From Candidatus Gastranaerophilales bacterium (GTDB lineage: Bacteria; Cyanobacteriota; Vampirovibrionia; Gastranaerophilales; Gastranaerophilaceae), in NCBI GenBank assembly GCA_910587175.1, contig CAJULH010000004.1, forward strand, positions 1 to 64,000: a stretch of 64,000 nucleotides of DNA, in the 5' to 3' direction. Shown here piece after piece: positions 35,404-44,182 of the stretch. Numbering within the stretch: position 1 is the stretch's first letter; every line of letters starts with the position of its first letter. Under the pieces are notes generated by a model that was given only the letters and a program-made list of their open reading frames with translations, searched no databases and was not told the DNA's origin. Both the position numbers and the translations under genes were made by a program.

Positions 35404-35440
35404 AACCCGTCCCGGGCTAACAAACACCGGGCGGGTTTTT
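35404..35440 (+). terminator. Terminator after pepA
   Basis: AACCCGTCCCGG and CCGGGCGGGTT pair with one bulge around an 11-base loop, followed by TTTTT. It is the most GC-rich hairpin in this part and lies 17 bases after the stop. Confidence 0.88.
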
Positions 35441-35487
35441 CAATCTTTAAAAATAACACCTGTTTAAATCAATGTCGCACATTAAAA

Positions 35488-36174
35488 TTATTCTAAAATT
35501 CTCTTTACAATTTCCCTGCAATGCACTTCGGTTGTATTTATAATTTCTATCTCTGCATTTTTTATTATATTTGGCAATTCAGTACACCCCAGAACAACCG
35601 CTTTGGCACCATTTTCTTTGCAACTGTTAATAATATCCAAAAGTTTTAAGCGTGAACTTTCATTAACTATACCAACACAAAGTTCATTGTAAATAATGTC
35701 ATTTACAATGCCTTGCTGCGTTTCATCCGGAATAATAACATTTATGCCAAATTCATTTTTTAGTTTATCTTTATAGAAGGGTTTGGTCATTGTATATCTT
35801 GTGCCAAGCAAAGCTACAGTGTCTATATTTTTTTCTTTAATATAATTTGCAGCAGCCTCGGCAATATGTATCAAAGGAATTGATATATTGTCCTGCACTT
35901 CATCTGCCATAAGGTGCATTGTATTAGTTGCAATTGCTATATAGTCCGCACCGGCTTTTTGCAGCTTTTGTGCGGAATTAATTAAAACTTCGGTTAATAA
36001 TTCCCAATTTTCAGCAGCCTGATTTTTTTCTATTTCATCAAAATCATAACTTTCTATAAGCATTTTAGCACTATGCAGCCCTGAGAGCTGCTTGTTTATC
36101 ATTTCGTTTATTATCCTGTAATATTCAATGGTCGATTCATAGCTCATACCGCCGATTAATCCGATAGTTTTCAT
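35488..36174 (-). CDS. Aspartate/glutamate racemase family protein (YgeA-like)
   Basis: A 228-residue member of the PLP-independent Asp/Glu/hydantoin racemase family. It has the N-terminal IGLIGGMSYESTIEYY, the central AIATNTMHLM, and VVLGCTELPNI. The second catalytic cysteine (in LGCTE) is present, but the first is Thr (ATNTMH in place of CNTMH). I recall that E. coli YgeA also has Thr at this place and acts preferentially on L-substrates, so this may be the natural state of the subfamily. It begins nine bases after the mscS stop on the same strand, so the two genes form an operon with mscS first. Confidence 0.85.
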   Translation of the reverse strand: MKTIGLIGGMSYESTIEYYRIINEMINKQLSGLHSAKMLIESYDFDEIEKNQAAENWELLTEVLINSAQKLQKAGADYIAIATNTMHLMADEVQDNISIPLIHIAEAAANYIKEKNIDTVALLGTRYTMTKPFYKDKLKNEFGINVIIPDETQQGIVNDIIYNELCVGIVNESSRLKLLDIINSCKENGAKAVVLGCTELPNIIKNAEIEIINTTEVHCREIVKRILE

Positions 36175-36183
36175 ATCTTTTCC

Positions 36184-37032
36184 TTATACTTCAGGTTTAT
36201 TTACAACAATTTGCGGAAAAGGAATTTCAATTCCCTCTTTGTCAAATCTTTCTTTAATCATAAGGTTGAATTTTCTTTTAACTTCCCACTGAAATTGCGG
36301 ATAGGTTTTTATTCTGCATTTTACAAGAATAGAGCTTTCATCAAAACTATCGAGCCCGAGAATTTCAATATTATCTAAAATCTTTTCCCTGAATTCTGAA
36401 TCATTTTTAAGTTCATCCCCGGTTTCTTTTAAAACCTGCATAACATATGGTATGTTTTCCTTATAGGCAACAGATATATCCAAAACAGCAAATGAAAAAT
36501 CTCTTGTTTGGTTTGTAATAATGTCTATAAGCCCGTTTCTAATATAGTGTACACACCCTTCATAAGAGCGAAGTACAACCATAGTAAGGGTTACACGCTC
36601 TACAGTTCCTGCAACACCCTGTACTTTTACCACATCCCCTACACGAATCTGTCCGGTCAATAGAATATTTAAGCCCGCAATTACATCCTGCACAAAACGC
36701 TGCGCACCAAAACCCACGGCAACACCCAAAACCCCTGCTGTAGCTAAAATCGGTTTCATATCAATACCCAAATCCTGCAGGATGTTTGTACCGAAAAACA
36801 ATATTAAAACAGTGTCTGCAACAGACATTGAAACCAAACGAAGGGTATTATATTGCTTTTTTGTCTCTAAATCTTTCAATTTCAATATTATCTTAACAAA
36901 TACCCTGCTTATAAGTTTATTTACAACATTTAAGGCAAGAGCAAATAAAATAAGCTCAACTATTATTTTACAAAGCAGCATTATATCTACCTTGCCTAAA
37001 AGATTCGTCATAAAACCGTTAAAACTTTCCAT
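36184..37032 (-). CDS. mscS: Small-conductance mechanosensitive channel (MscS family)
   Basis: Inner-membrane channel that opens under osmotic downshock. The 282-residue protein has three membrane segments, with the pore-lining third helix in LATAGVLGVAVGFGAQRFVQD, followed by the MscS beta domain (IRVGDVVKVQGVAGTVERV) and the alpha/beta C-terminal cage domain to about residue 280. The size is that of E. coli MscS. The ATG has GGAGGATAAA nearby upstream. Translation should continue into the racemase gene, nine bases downstream. Confidence 0.93.
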   Translation of the reverse strand: MESFNGFMTNLLGKVDIMLLCKIIVELILFALALNVVNKLISRVFVKIILKLKDLETKKQYNTLRLVSMSVADTVLILFFGTNILQDLGIDMKPILATAGVLGVAVGFGAQRFVQDVIAGLNILLTGQIRVGDVVKVQGVAGTVERVTLTMVVLRSYEGCVHYIRNGLIDIITNQTRDFSFAVLDISVAYKENIPYVMQVLKETGDELKNDSEFREKILDNIEILGLDSFDESSILVKCRIKTYPQFQWEVKRKFNLMIKERFDKEGIEIPFPQIVVNKPEV

Positions 37033-37164
37033 TTTATCCTCCGTTTATTAACCCCGTCATTATATCACAATAAAATTAATCCTTTGGATGGAGAAAAATT
37101 TAAATCAAGCGATTAATCTTTTTTAAAACAAAAACAGATAAACTTTTATTTAAAAGAGGAGTTT

Positions 37165-37887
37165 ATGACAAGAGAAGTTACAAAAAGGATTTCAATTTTT
37201 CATACAGAAGCTCAAAACCTTATGAAACAAAAGCAATACAGAGATGCTGTAGTTTTGTATTTAAATTCGCTTCTGATGGATAAAGAGAACACTGAAACAT
37301 TCATAAATATTTCAAAAGCATATAAAAGATTAAAAGAATACAACAAAGCTGTAAAATATTTAAACCATGCAAAAAAAATTAACGAAGATAAATTTGAAAT
37401 ACATTATGAACTTGGAATAAACCATCTTTTAAACGCAGAACCATACAAGGCGGTTTTTTGTTTTCAAAAGGCAATAAAACTAAACCCTAAAAATATAAAT
37501 GCACAAATTCAGCTCGCAATTTCCCATGAACTTTTAGATGAACCTGAAATTTCTTTGATGATTTACGAAAAAATACTTGAAGAAAGACCGAATTTTATTC
37601 TGTGTCACAATCACAAGGCAGGGCTTTATATGCAGCTTGGCGAATTTGAAGAAGCGGCAAAAGTATTTAAACAAATTTTAAAAATTAAGCCAAACTATTT
37701 CAGGGCAAACCTCGGGCTTGGCATTTGCTTTGATAAGCTTGAAAGACGTCATTTTGCGGTAAGATATTATAAAAAATATATAGTTGAAAAACCGGATTCG
37801 GACACAACAAAAGCGCTCGTTGGCAGAATTGTGGAAATTTATTCCAAAAAATCAACCGAACCAAAAAGACTAAAAGTGGTAAGCTAA
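37165..37887 (+). CDS. TPR-repeat protein
   Basis: A 240-residue soluble protein with about six consecutive TPR units (for example AVVLYLNSLLMDKENTETFI, KAVFCFQKAIKLNPKNINAQ, EEAAKVFKQILKIKPNYFRA), giving a superhelical protein-binding scaffold. No catalytic or export signal is seen. It has a clear GAGGAG ribosome site before the ATG at 37165. Its last four bases overlap the convergent 37884 gene. Partners unknown. Confidence 0.85.
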   Translation: MTREVTKRISIFHTEAQNLMKQKQYRDAVVLYLNSLLMDKENTETFINISKAYKRLKEYNKAVKYLNHAKKINEDKFEIHYELGINHLLNAEPYKAVFCFQKAIKLNPKNINAQIQLAISHELLDEPEISLMIYEKILEERPNFILCHNHKAGLYMQLGEFEEAAKVFKQILKIKPNYFRANLGLGICFDKLERRHFAVRYYKKYIVEKPDSDTTKALVGRIVEIYSKKSTEPKRLKVVS

Positions 37888-38918
37888 GCGTTTACCCCGG
37901 AAAAAGAGTCTCCTGTTTGTTTTTGATTCCGGTTATATGAACCAAGAAAACTTTGGAATACCATTCTCTGGTTTGTATTTAAACTGCTCAAACTGCTTTT
38001 TGTATTAACATATGGAATTGGTGTATTTGGATTTTCATACTGGCTCTTTAATCCGCTGCCATCTTTACTGAAATATTTGTTCTTTGTCATCTTTTCGTTT
38101 AATTTTGGCAGCCCGAAACCAAGAAACGCAATAACTGCAATGAATGCAACCGTTTCAAACTTGCTTCCTATGCCTTTTGCAAATTGGGAAACAGGGTTTG
38201 TTTCTGCATCTTTTAATACATTTGAAATTTCTGCAAATGCAGAATTTGAAGCATCTTTAGCCTGAATTGCTGCAATAATTTCTTTGCCCGGCTTTGTAAA
38301 ATCAAAATCTTCGCCAAGAAGTTTTTTCGCAGCAAGCGTCAATGCACCGTCAGCTCTTTGTTTAGAGAACAACGAACCGGGCTTGGCACGGTCAAACGTT
38401 AATACCTTACCCACATTTCCTTTGTTGTCGTCAACAAAACCAAGCATCCTTGTTAAAGTATCCTTGCCGTCAATATTTGCATAGTTTGCAGTGATATCAT
38501 CGGCGGAAAACGCAGTTCTGCCCTTCTGCTGGAAGTAACCAAGGGCTTTTTTATACCACGGTGCATTTTCCGGGATATTTGTAAATGTCATAGGCAAGCC
38601 TTTTTTCTTTGCCATTAAATCGGAAAGACCTGCTTTAATTGCTTTCATTGCAAAAGAAATGGTTAAAATTGTAGTAACATCGCGTCTTAAAATTTCGCTT
38701 CTCTCATCAGCATCACGCGCTTTTAAAAATCTTGGAATCAGGGTACAGGCAAATATAAGAGCTAAAAATGCTCCTCTTCCGGGGTTCATGCCGCGTCCTT
38801 CAGTAAATTTGTTTAATTTACTAGCCATTGAACCGTTTGTCTGTGCAGCCTTGCCGAGCTTTGTAAGCCCTGCACCAACAGCATTTGAAATTTTAGGAGC
38901 TAAGCTATTTATTCTCAT
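37884..38918 (-). CDS. Lineage-type membrane protein of unknown function
   Basis: Unrecognised 344-residue protein. An N-terminal amphipathic part (SNAVGAGLTKLGKAAQ) is followed by a hydrophobic segment near 49-65 (GAFLALIFACTLIPRFL) and another near 75-92. A soluble middle (about 105-245, KKALGYFQQKGRTAFSADD) and a later membrane helix near 255-275 (ETVAFIAVIAFLGFGLPKL) precede a polar Asn/Ser-rich tail. Its start overlaps the end of the 38905 gene by 14 bases; the two proteins both have late single helices and similar layouts, so they likely work together. The style matches proteins typical of Gastranaerophilales. Confidence 0.72.
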   Translation of the reverse strand: MRINSLAPKISNAVGAGLTKLGKAAQTNGSMASKLNKFTEGRGMNPGRGAFLALIFACTLIPRFLKARDADERSEILRRDVTTILTISFAMKAIKAGLSDLMAKKKGLPMTFTNIPENAPWYKKALGYFQQKGRTAFSADDITANYANIDGKDTLTRMLGFVDDNKGNVGKVLTFDRAKPGSLFSKQRADGALTLAAKKLLGEDFDFTKPGKEIIAAIQAKDASNSAFAEISNVLKDAETNPVSQFAKGIGSKFETVAFIAVIAFLGFGLPKLNEKMTKNKYFSKDGSGLKSQYENPNTPIPYVNTKSSLSSLNTNQRMVFQSFLGSYNRNQKQTGDSFSGVNA

Positions 38919-40035
38919 TTACAGCTCCTTTTCTTTGCTTGTTTACTTGTTCATATATTGCATCCGTTTCAGGATTTGTCTTATTTCTTGTATATAATTT
39001 TGGAATTATAGACATAAACAATCCGGTCGCAAGAACCATTAATACATTGGTGGCAACTCTTGTACCTATACGTTTATCGCGGAAATTATCAATAAATTTC
39101 TCAAGAGCAATTTTGCAGCCTTGTTTCATATTCTTTCTTTGGATTGATACATACTGCTTTGCAAAATCAGTTGAAAAATTCCTCATATCGGTCGCAATAT
39201 CGCCAATCTGATAGCTTTTTCCGCCGGGAATAATTCTTGCATTTAAGAAATTACCCCATCCTTCTGTACGGGCTTTCTTATCTGCAACAAATTTAGTACT
39301 CAGCTGGGACAATATCTCATCTCTGGAATCAACTTCGCGTCCTAAAACCGAAACTTTTTTATTAAACATGCTCATAAAGAAATTTCTCTTCGGCGTATCG
39401 GGATGTTCAGCCTTGAGCATCAAATCAACATATTCTTTAATATCTACGCTGCCACCATTCTGGTTATACTGGTCAAATATACCTTTAAATACATCGCTGT
39501 AGAATGCTTCTTTTATGGCTACCACTGCCTGCTGGGCTTCCTGTGTGCTCATTGTTTTAAAGTCAACACCCTTGAATTTATTTTCATTCAGATTATTTAT
39601 GGTGCCCTTCATAATATCGCTAAATACTGCAATATTCTCCACAGGAACACGGTTTGCATCACCGGAGCATCTGCTGGCACCGGCAAGAACCAAAGCAGGA
39701 ATAACAAACATGCTTGGTCCGGTTGTAAATTCGCGGATTGCAACTTCAACTGCAGCCTTATAGTTGTTTTTGCCTGTAATATCTTTATTTCTGTCCAATG
39801 CGGCAAAAGTTCTCGGGAAATTTGTCCCAAGCATATCCTGAACAGTGAATGATGCCGCTAAGCCCCCGCGGGCAATTGCTGCCCAAAAATCAATCATGGC
39901 AGTTGTAGGGTCTATACCTTTAAACGAAGGCGATGCAGACAAAGAAGAATTAAATGTACGGGCGTTTTTGGGTGTCGCGTTTAGGGCATCCTGTCTGTTT
40001 TGAATAATTGTGTTGTCTACGCTTCTTACCTTCAT
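38905..40035 (-). CDS. Lineage-type protein with N-terminal PSFKG motif and C-terminal membrane helix
   Basis: Unrecognised 376-residue protein. The first 35 residues are Asn/Ser-rich and polar, then SASPSFKGIDP (PSFKG at 36-40) leads into a helical body with hydrophobic patches (DFWAAIARGGLAASFTVQ; MFVIPALVLAGASRC). A final membrane helix lies near 335-352 (ATNVLMVLATGLFMSIIP). The PSFKG motif recalls PSFGS in the MalQ of this window and IHFGS in the 24612 protein. GGGAAG lies before the ATG. The gene overlaps the next by 14 bases, so the pair is translationally coupled. No function is known to me. Confidence 0.72.
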   Translation of the reverse strand: MKVRSVDNTIIQNRQDALNATPKNARTFNSSLSASPSFKGIDPTTAMIDFWAAIARGGLAASFTVQDMLGTNFPRTFAALDRNKDITGKNNYKAAVEVAIREFTTGPSMFVIPALVLAGASRCSGDANRVPVENIAVFSDIMKGTINNLNENKFKGVDFKTMSTQEAQQAVVAIKEAFYSDVFKGIFDQYNQNGGSVDIKEYVDLMLKAEHPDTPKRNFFMSMFNKKVSVLGREVDSRDEILSQLSTKFVADKKARTEGWGNFLNARIIPGGKSYQIGDIATDMRNFSTDFAKQYVSIQRKNMKQGCKIALEKFIDNFRDKRIGTRVATNVLMVLATGLFMSIIPKLYTRNKTNPETDAIYEQVNKQRKGAVNENK

Positions 40036-40389
40036 AAACTTCCCAATGTAAGATAAAAAATAGTCACGAATAATAAAACACGCTTAAATAAATAAAATTG
40101 CTAGCAAAAAGTATAAATTTAAACAAAAATTTACAGTTTAAACCCTTGCTTTATTAAAAGCAACCTCCCAAGTCTTTTGTTTTTTATTATTTTCAACTGA
40201 TTTTTGGCTTGGAGTGTAATTTTAACACTAATTTATATAAAATTCAATTAGCTCCAAAGAATTATCAAATATTTGCACACTATTGTCATTTGATACTATC
40301 CCTTCAGGTAAGTTATTTTTAAATAAGCTTGTTTTAAATTATATACAAACATTAAGAAAGACAGACTATTAACAAAGGTAATTTTAAAT
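40036..40389. other. Intergenic region, one stem-loop
   Basis: This AT-rich stretch contains a TTGCTTT-atta-AAAGCAA hairpin (40146-40163) in the upstream region of the 40035 gene, and the inverted repeat ATCAAAT/ATTTGAT about 40 bp before a small ORF. I see no convincing promoter pair or RNA gene. Confidence 0.5.
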
Positions 40390-40479
40390 ATGAAAATATC
40401 TTTATACACTTTTACGGGCGTATATTTACTTGGAATATGGGCAGTATTTTCAATGCTTACTTTTCTTCTTTTAGGCTAA
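40390..40479 (+). CDS. Possible 29-residue single-pass membrane peptide
   Basis: ATG 40390 to TAA 40477-40479 encodes MKISLYTFTG followed by VYLLGIWAVFSMLTFLLLG, almost entirely a membrane helix. AAAGG lies about 12 bases upstream, slightly distant. The stop overlaps the convergent ribF stop by four bases. Its sharply hydrophobic composition with a Lys near the start looks like a bacterial small membrane protein, but the length is too short for certainty. Confidence 0.35.
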   Translation: MKISLYTFTGVYLLGIWAVFSMLTFLLLG

Positions 40480-41414
40480 TAATTGTAGTTTTTACACTTT
40501 TGAATATCTGATACAATCTGTGCCTTTAATTCTTCAATATTTGAAAATTTTTTTTCTTCCCTTATGGGAAGCCTGAAAAATACCCTTATGTTTTCGCCAT
40601 ATATATCCCGGCCAAAATCCAGAATATGCGCTTCCAAAACAGGCTCTCCCGATGAAGAAACCGTCGGCTTTGCTCCCCAATTCAAAAGCGCTCTGTATTT
40701 TATACCATCGTATTCTACTACCCCGAAATAAACCCCGTACGGCGGTCTCACAATGTCAGATGACCAGTTTAAATTTGCAGTCTTAAACCCCAGCTTCCTT
40801 GCAAGCCCCATACCTGAAACCACTCTGCCTGAAATACTGAAATCATGCCCAAGAAGAGCATTTGCCTCTTTTATATAAGCTTTTTCAATAAATTTTTTAA
40901 TATTTGTACTTGAAACAAGAGCATTATTCAGCCTCATTTTTTCTATTTCAATATATTTATACCCCAAATTTTGATGCTGCCATAGAAATTCACTGTTACC
41001 GCATTCTGCACCATTTTTCTTTGTACCAAAAGTGTGGTTAAAACCTGTCACAATAAACCTTGGATTGAAATATTTAATCAGAACATCTTTTAAATATTCT
41101 TCGGCACTAAAATGTTTAAAGCCTTCAAAATCCAAAACATATGCAAAATCGACCCCTGTATTTTCAATTAAAGAAAGTCTGTCTTCAAGGGTTTGCAGAC
41201 ATATGCTTTTTTGAGGAGTAAAAAATCCTTTCGGGCTTTTTTTAAAAGTTATAACGGCGGATTTTAAACCATTTTCCTTTGCAAGGTTCGATGCAGTTGA
41301 TAAGATTTTCTTGTGCGCTAAATGAACCCCGTCAAAAAAACCGAGCGCCAAAGATAAATTTTTATTTGGCATACATTCTAAATTATTAATATCAGCTATG
41401 TTAAATATTTCCAT
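40476..41414 (-). CDS. ribF: Bifunctional riboflavin kinase/FAD synthetase
   Basis: Makes FMN then FAD from riboflavin. The 312-residue protein has the N-terminal nucleotidyltransferase domain (LALGFFDGVHLAHKKIL; FDGVH is the adenylation His motif; VTGFNHTFGTKKNG) and the C-terminal flavokinase domain (GHDFSISGRVVSGMGLARKLGFKTANL; RPPYGVYFG). It ends four bases after the RelA/SpoT stop begins on the same strand, so they form an operon, with ribF second. Confidence 0.95.
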   Translation of the reverse strand: MEIFNIADINNLECMPNKNLSLALGFFDGVHLAHKKILSTASNLAKENGLKSAVITFKKSPKGFFTPQKSICLQTLEDRLSLIENTGVDFAYVLDFEGFKHFSAEEYLKDVLIKYFNPRFIVTGFNHTFGTKKNGAECGNSEFLWQHQNLGYKYIEIEKMRLNNALVSSTNIKKFIEKAYIKEANALLGHDFSISGRVVSGMGLARKLGFKTANLNWSSDIVRPPYGVYFGVVEYDGIKYRALLNWGAKPTVSSSGEPVLEAHILDFGRDIYGENIRVFFRLPIREEKKFSNIEELKAQIVSDIQKCKNYNY

Positions 41415-41417
41415 AAT

Positions 41418-43649
41418 CTAGCTTTGCTTTGGCTGGGGTTTACTTGCTTTTGTCTTTTTCTGGGCTTTGTTTTTGCCTTTATTCAATGAATTTAAATCAT
41501 TCTTTTGCTGCAGTCTGCGTACAGAAAGCACATCCGGAATTGTCTGGATATTAAGTATTACTTTTTTAAGTGTTTCAATATCAGATAATTCAACACCTAT
41601 ATCCATAATGCCGAATTTTTTACTTTTAGAATACGTATTAGCATAGGAAATATTTGTGTTTGTATCAGCAATTTTGATTAAAATATCTTTTAAGATACCT
41701 ACTCTGTCCTGTGTTTCAATTCGAAGATGAGCAACATAAATCCCTTGCGAAACATTGTCTGCCCATTTGATATCCATCATACGCTCGGGAATAATGTCAA
41801 AGAGGCATTTACAATCAAGTCTGTGAACAGTAACCCCTTTTGTCTTGGTTACAACACCCACAATGGGTTCACCCGGAATTGGCGAACAGCATTTCGCAAG
41901 ACTCCAGAGCATGCCCTCTAAACCGATAATATCGTTTTTCTTTGTGCTTTTTTTACTTCTGTATGATTCTTTTTCTTCAATATTTTCTAAAACTTTAACT
42001 TCGGGTTTTTTGAGTTTATTTAAAACTTTATGAATTGTGGTTTCACCATAACCGAGAGCCGCAAATAAATCATCCGCGCTTTTGTAATTCATCTCTTTTG
42101 CACAGCGTTCAATTTCGCCGGTTTTTAAATATTCATCAAACACGGCTTTGGTGAGGTTCACTTCCAGAGCGGATTTTCCAATTTCGATATTATCTTCTCT
42201 TTTATACTTTTTAAACCAAAGGCGTATCTTTGAAACTGCGCTTTTTGTCACAACAAAATTCAGCCAGTCAATCTTTGGCATGAATTGCTTTGAAGTTAAA
42301 ATCTCAACAATATCCCCGTTTTTCAATTTTGTATCAAGAGGAACAATTCTGCCGTTTATAAGGGCGCCTACCGTTCTGTGCCCGACCTCTGTATGAATTC
42401 TGTATGCAAAATCAACAGGAGTGGAGTTTGCAGGCAAATCAACAACATCTCCTGCAGGTGTAAATGCAAAAACCTGGTCTGAAAATAAATCGAGTTTTAC
42501 GCTTTCCACAAATTCTTTTGCATCGGTTGTGTCTTTATCGATTTCAACAAGTTTTCTCATCCAGTTAAATTGGATATCATTTTTATCCTGCGCCTTTACA
42601 GAACCGGACTCCTTATATCTCCAGTGCGCAGCAACACCATATTCTGCCACCTCATGCATTTCTTTTGTTCTTATCTGGATTTCAAAAGGCTTGTTCTTTG
42701 AGCCTATAACAGATGTGTGCAAAGAACGGTAAAGATTGCCTTTTGGCATTGCAATATAGTCTTTAAAACGTCCGGGAATTGGTTTAAACTGGGCATGAAT
42801 TATACCCAGAACGTTATAGCATGTTCTTACATCATCCACAATGACGCGAATGGCCGTAATATCATATAAATCATCAAAAGAAACATTCTGGCGGCGCATT
42901 TTATTATATATACTGTAATAATGTTTTGCCCTGCCATATATTGTTGCGTGGATACCATTTTCTTTCAGACTGTTTGAAATAGTTTCTATTAAAGAAGAAA
43001 CAACCATGTCTCTGTCATGCTTTGTCTGCGCCACAAGTTTTGCAATTTCATAATACTTTTCGGGATTTATATAGCGAAGAGATAAATCTTCAAGTTCCGC
43101 TTTCATTTTCCCGATACCCAAACGGTTTGCCAAAGGAGCAAAGATATCAAGGGTTTCCTGCGCTATACGCTTTTGTTTATTTGCTGCCATATAATTTAGC
43201 GTGCGCATATTATGGAGTCTGTCTGCAAGCTTCAAGAAAATAATTCTTACGTCTTCCGCCATTGCAATAAACATTCTGCGGAAATTTTCAGCCTGTCTTT
43301 CTTCTTTTGACTTAAACTGAAATTTTCCAAGCTTTGTAACACCATTTACAAGCTTTAAAACATCTGCCCCGAAATGATTTTCAATTTCTTCAGGCTTTGT
43401 ATCTGTATCTTCCAAAATATCATGCAAAAATGCCGCAATTATTGTATTTGTATCCAGCCTTAATTCAACAAGAATTTTTGCTACTTCAATGGGGTGAATA
43501 ATATATGGTTCTTCTGAAATCCTATACTGCCCTTCATGTAAGCGGGAAGCAAAAAGATAAGCATGCTCTATTTTCTCTATATCCTCTATTTCCCTCTTTT
43601 GGGAAACAAGCATCTCTTTTAGTTCATTAAAAAGCATTAAATACGACAT
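41418..43649 (-). CDS. spoT: Bifunctional (p)ppGpp synthetase/hydrolase (RelA/SpoT family)
   Basis: Controls the stringent-response alarmone. The 743-residue protein has: an HD hydrolase domain (YIIHPIEVAKILVEL; FLHDILEDTD), the synthetase domain (IYGRAKHYYSIYNKM; YDITAIRVIVDD; GRFKDYIAMPKGN, where RFKD marks bifunctional enzymes), TGS (FAFTPAGDVVDLPANSTPVDFAY), a zinc-finger-like/helical region (LAKCCSPIPGE), and a C-terminal ACT domain (DRVGILKDI). Both activities are thus expected. The promoter at 43656-43683 (TTGAAA, 16-bp spacer, TAAAAT) places the start point at the ATG, so the mRNA appears leaderless. The gene family name is rel or spoT; I use spoT for a bifunctional copy. Confidence 0.95.
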   Translation of the reverse strand: MSYLMLFNELKEMLVSQKREIEDIEKIEHAYLFASRLHEGQYRISEEPYIIHPIEVAKILVELRLDTNTIIAAFLHDILEDTDTKPEEIENHFGADVLKLVNGVTKLGKFQFKSKEERQAENFRRMFIAMAEDVRIIFLKLADRLHNMRTLNYMAANKQKRIAQETLDIFAPLANRLGIGKMKAELEDLSLRYINPEKYYEIAKLVAQTKHDRDMVVSSLIETISNSLKENGIHATIYGRAKHYYSIYNKMRRQNVSFDDLYDITAIRVIVDDVRTCYNVLGIIHAQFKPIPGRFKDYIAMPKGNLYRSLHTSVIGSKNKPFEIQIRTKEMHEVAEYGVAAHWRYKESGSVKAQDKNDIQFNWMRKLVEIDKDTTDAKEFVESVKLDLFSDQVFAFTPAGDVVDLPANSTPVDFAYRIHTEVGHRTVGALINGRIVPLDTKLKNGDIVEILTSKQFMPKIDWLNFVVTKSAVSKIRLWFKKYKREDNIEIGKSALEVNLTKAVFDEYLKTGEIERCAKEMNYKSADDLFAALGYGETTIHKVLNKLKKPEVKVLENIEEKESYRSKKSTKKNDIIGLEGMLWSLAKCCSPIPGEPIVGVVTKTKGVTVHRLDCKCLFDIIPERMMDIKWADNVSQGIYVAHLRIETQDRVGILKDILIKIADTNTNISYANTYSKSKKFGIMDIGVELSDIETLKKVILNIQTIPDVLSVRRLQQKNDLNSLNKGKNKAQKKTKASKPQPKQS

Positions 43650-43655
43650 AAGATG

Positions 43656-43683
43656 ATTTTACATCTTTTTTACGATATTTCAA
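43656..43683 (-). promoter_or_regulatory. Promoter of the RelA/SpoT gene (leaderless)
   Basis: On the minus strand TTGAAA (43683-43678), 16-bp spacer, TAAAAT (43661-43656), then only six bases to the ATG at 43649. No Shine-Dalgarno exists in that space. Confidence 0.6.
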
Positions 43684-43709
43684 TCTGTTGTTTATATTAG
43701 AATATAAAA

Positions 43710-44036
43710 ATGTCTGATAAAAAACCTGAAACCATAGAAAGTTTAGAAGATTTAACCGGGGAAATCCAAAAAAGCCCCGAAGGATTTAAACTAAAAATAA
43801 GAGTTTCGGCAAATTCAAAGAAAAACAGTTTCGAATTTTTAGATGATGACCCAGCCGGAAATATTATTAAAATAAAAATTAACAAGCCCGCTGTGGATGG
43901 AAAAGCCAACAAGGCAATAATAGAATACCTTTCGGAGCTTCTAAACACTCCAAAAAGTAACATATCTATTTTAAACGGAGAAAAATCATCCCAAAAATGC
44001 TTGCTAATTAAGCCTAAAAACAATATAATCAGATAG
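43710..44036 (+). CDS. yggU: DUF167 family protein (YggU-like)
   Basis: A 108-residue member of the small DUF167/YggU family, of unknown biochemical role. The core is at residues 22-100: FKLKIRVSANSKKN, then VDGKANKAIIEYLSELLNTPKSNISILNGEKSSQK. It diverges from the RelA/SpoT gene with 60 bp between. A TAGAAT (43698-43703) ends six bases before the ATG, so it may also be leaderless. The N-terminus of about 20 residues is extra relative to typical family members. Confidence 0.88.
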   Translation: MSDKKPETIESLEDLTGEIQKSPEGFKLKIRVSANSKKNSFEFLDDDPAGNIIKIKINKPAVDGKANKAIIEYLSELLNTPKSNISILNGEKSSQKCLLIKPKNNIIR

Positions 44037-44110
44037 AATTATAATTTTTTGTAAACAAATAATACAATTTCGTAAAAAAAGTTAAAAAAAATGTCAATAT
44101 TTTATGAGTT

Positions 44111-44140
44111 TTGTACTTTGAATATACAAGAAGTTATAAA
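44111..44140 (+). promoter_or_regulatory. Putative promoter of the GGDEF/HD-GYP gene
   Basis: TTGTAC (44111-44116), 18-bp spacer, TATAAA (44135-44140). Transcription near 44147 would leave a 36-base leader to GTG 44183 with AAGAAGG in it, which is why I do not use the TTG at 44111 as a start. Confidence 0.5.
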
Positions 44141-44182
44141 AAGTGTGAAAACCAATTTCCATTTAAGAAGGTTGAAAGTCAA

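Noticed and set aside
43641..44040. Joint operon of yggU and the GGDEF/HD-GYP gene
   Set aside because: A separate promoter-like pair at 44111-44140 and a gap of about 145 bp argue for independent transcription.
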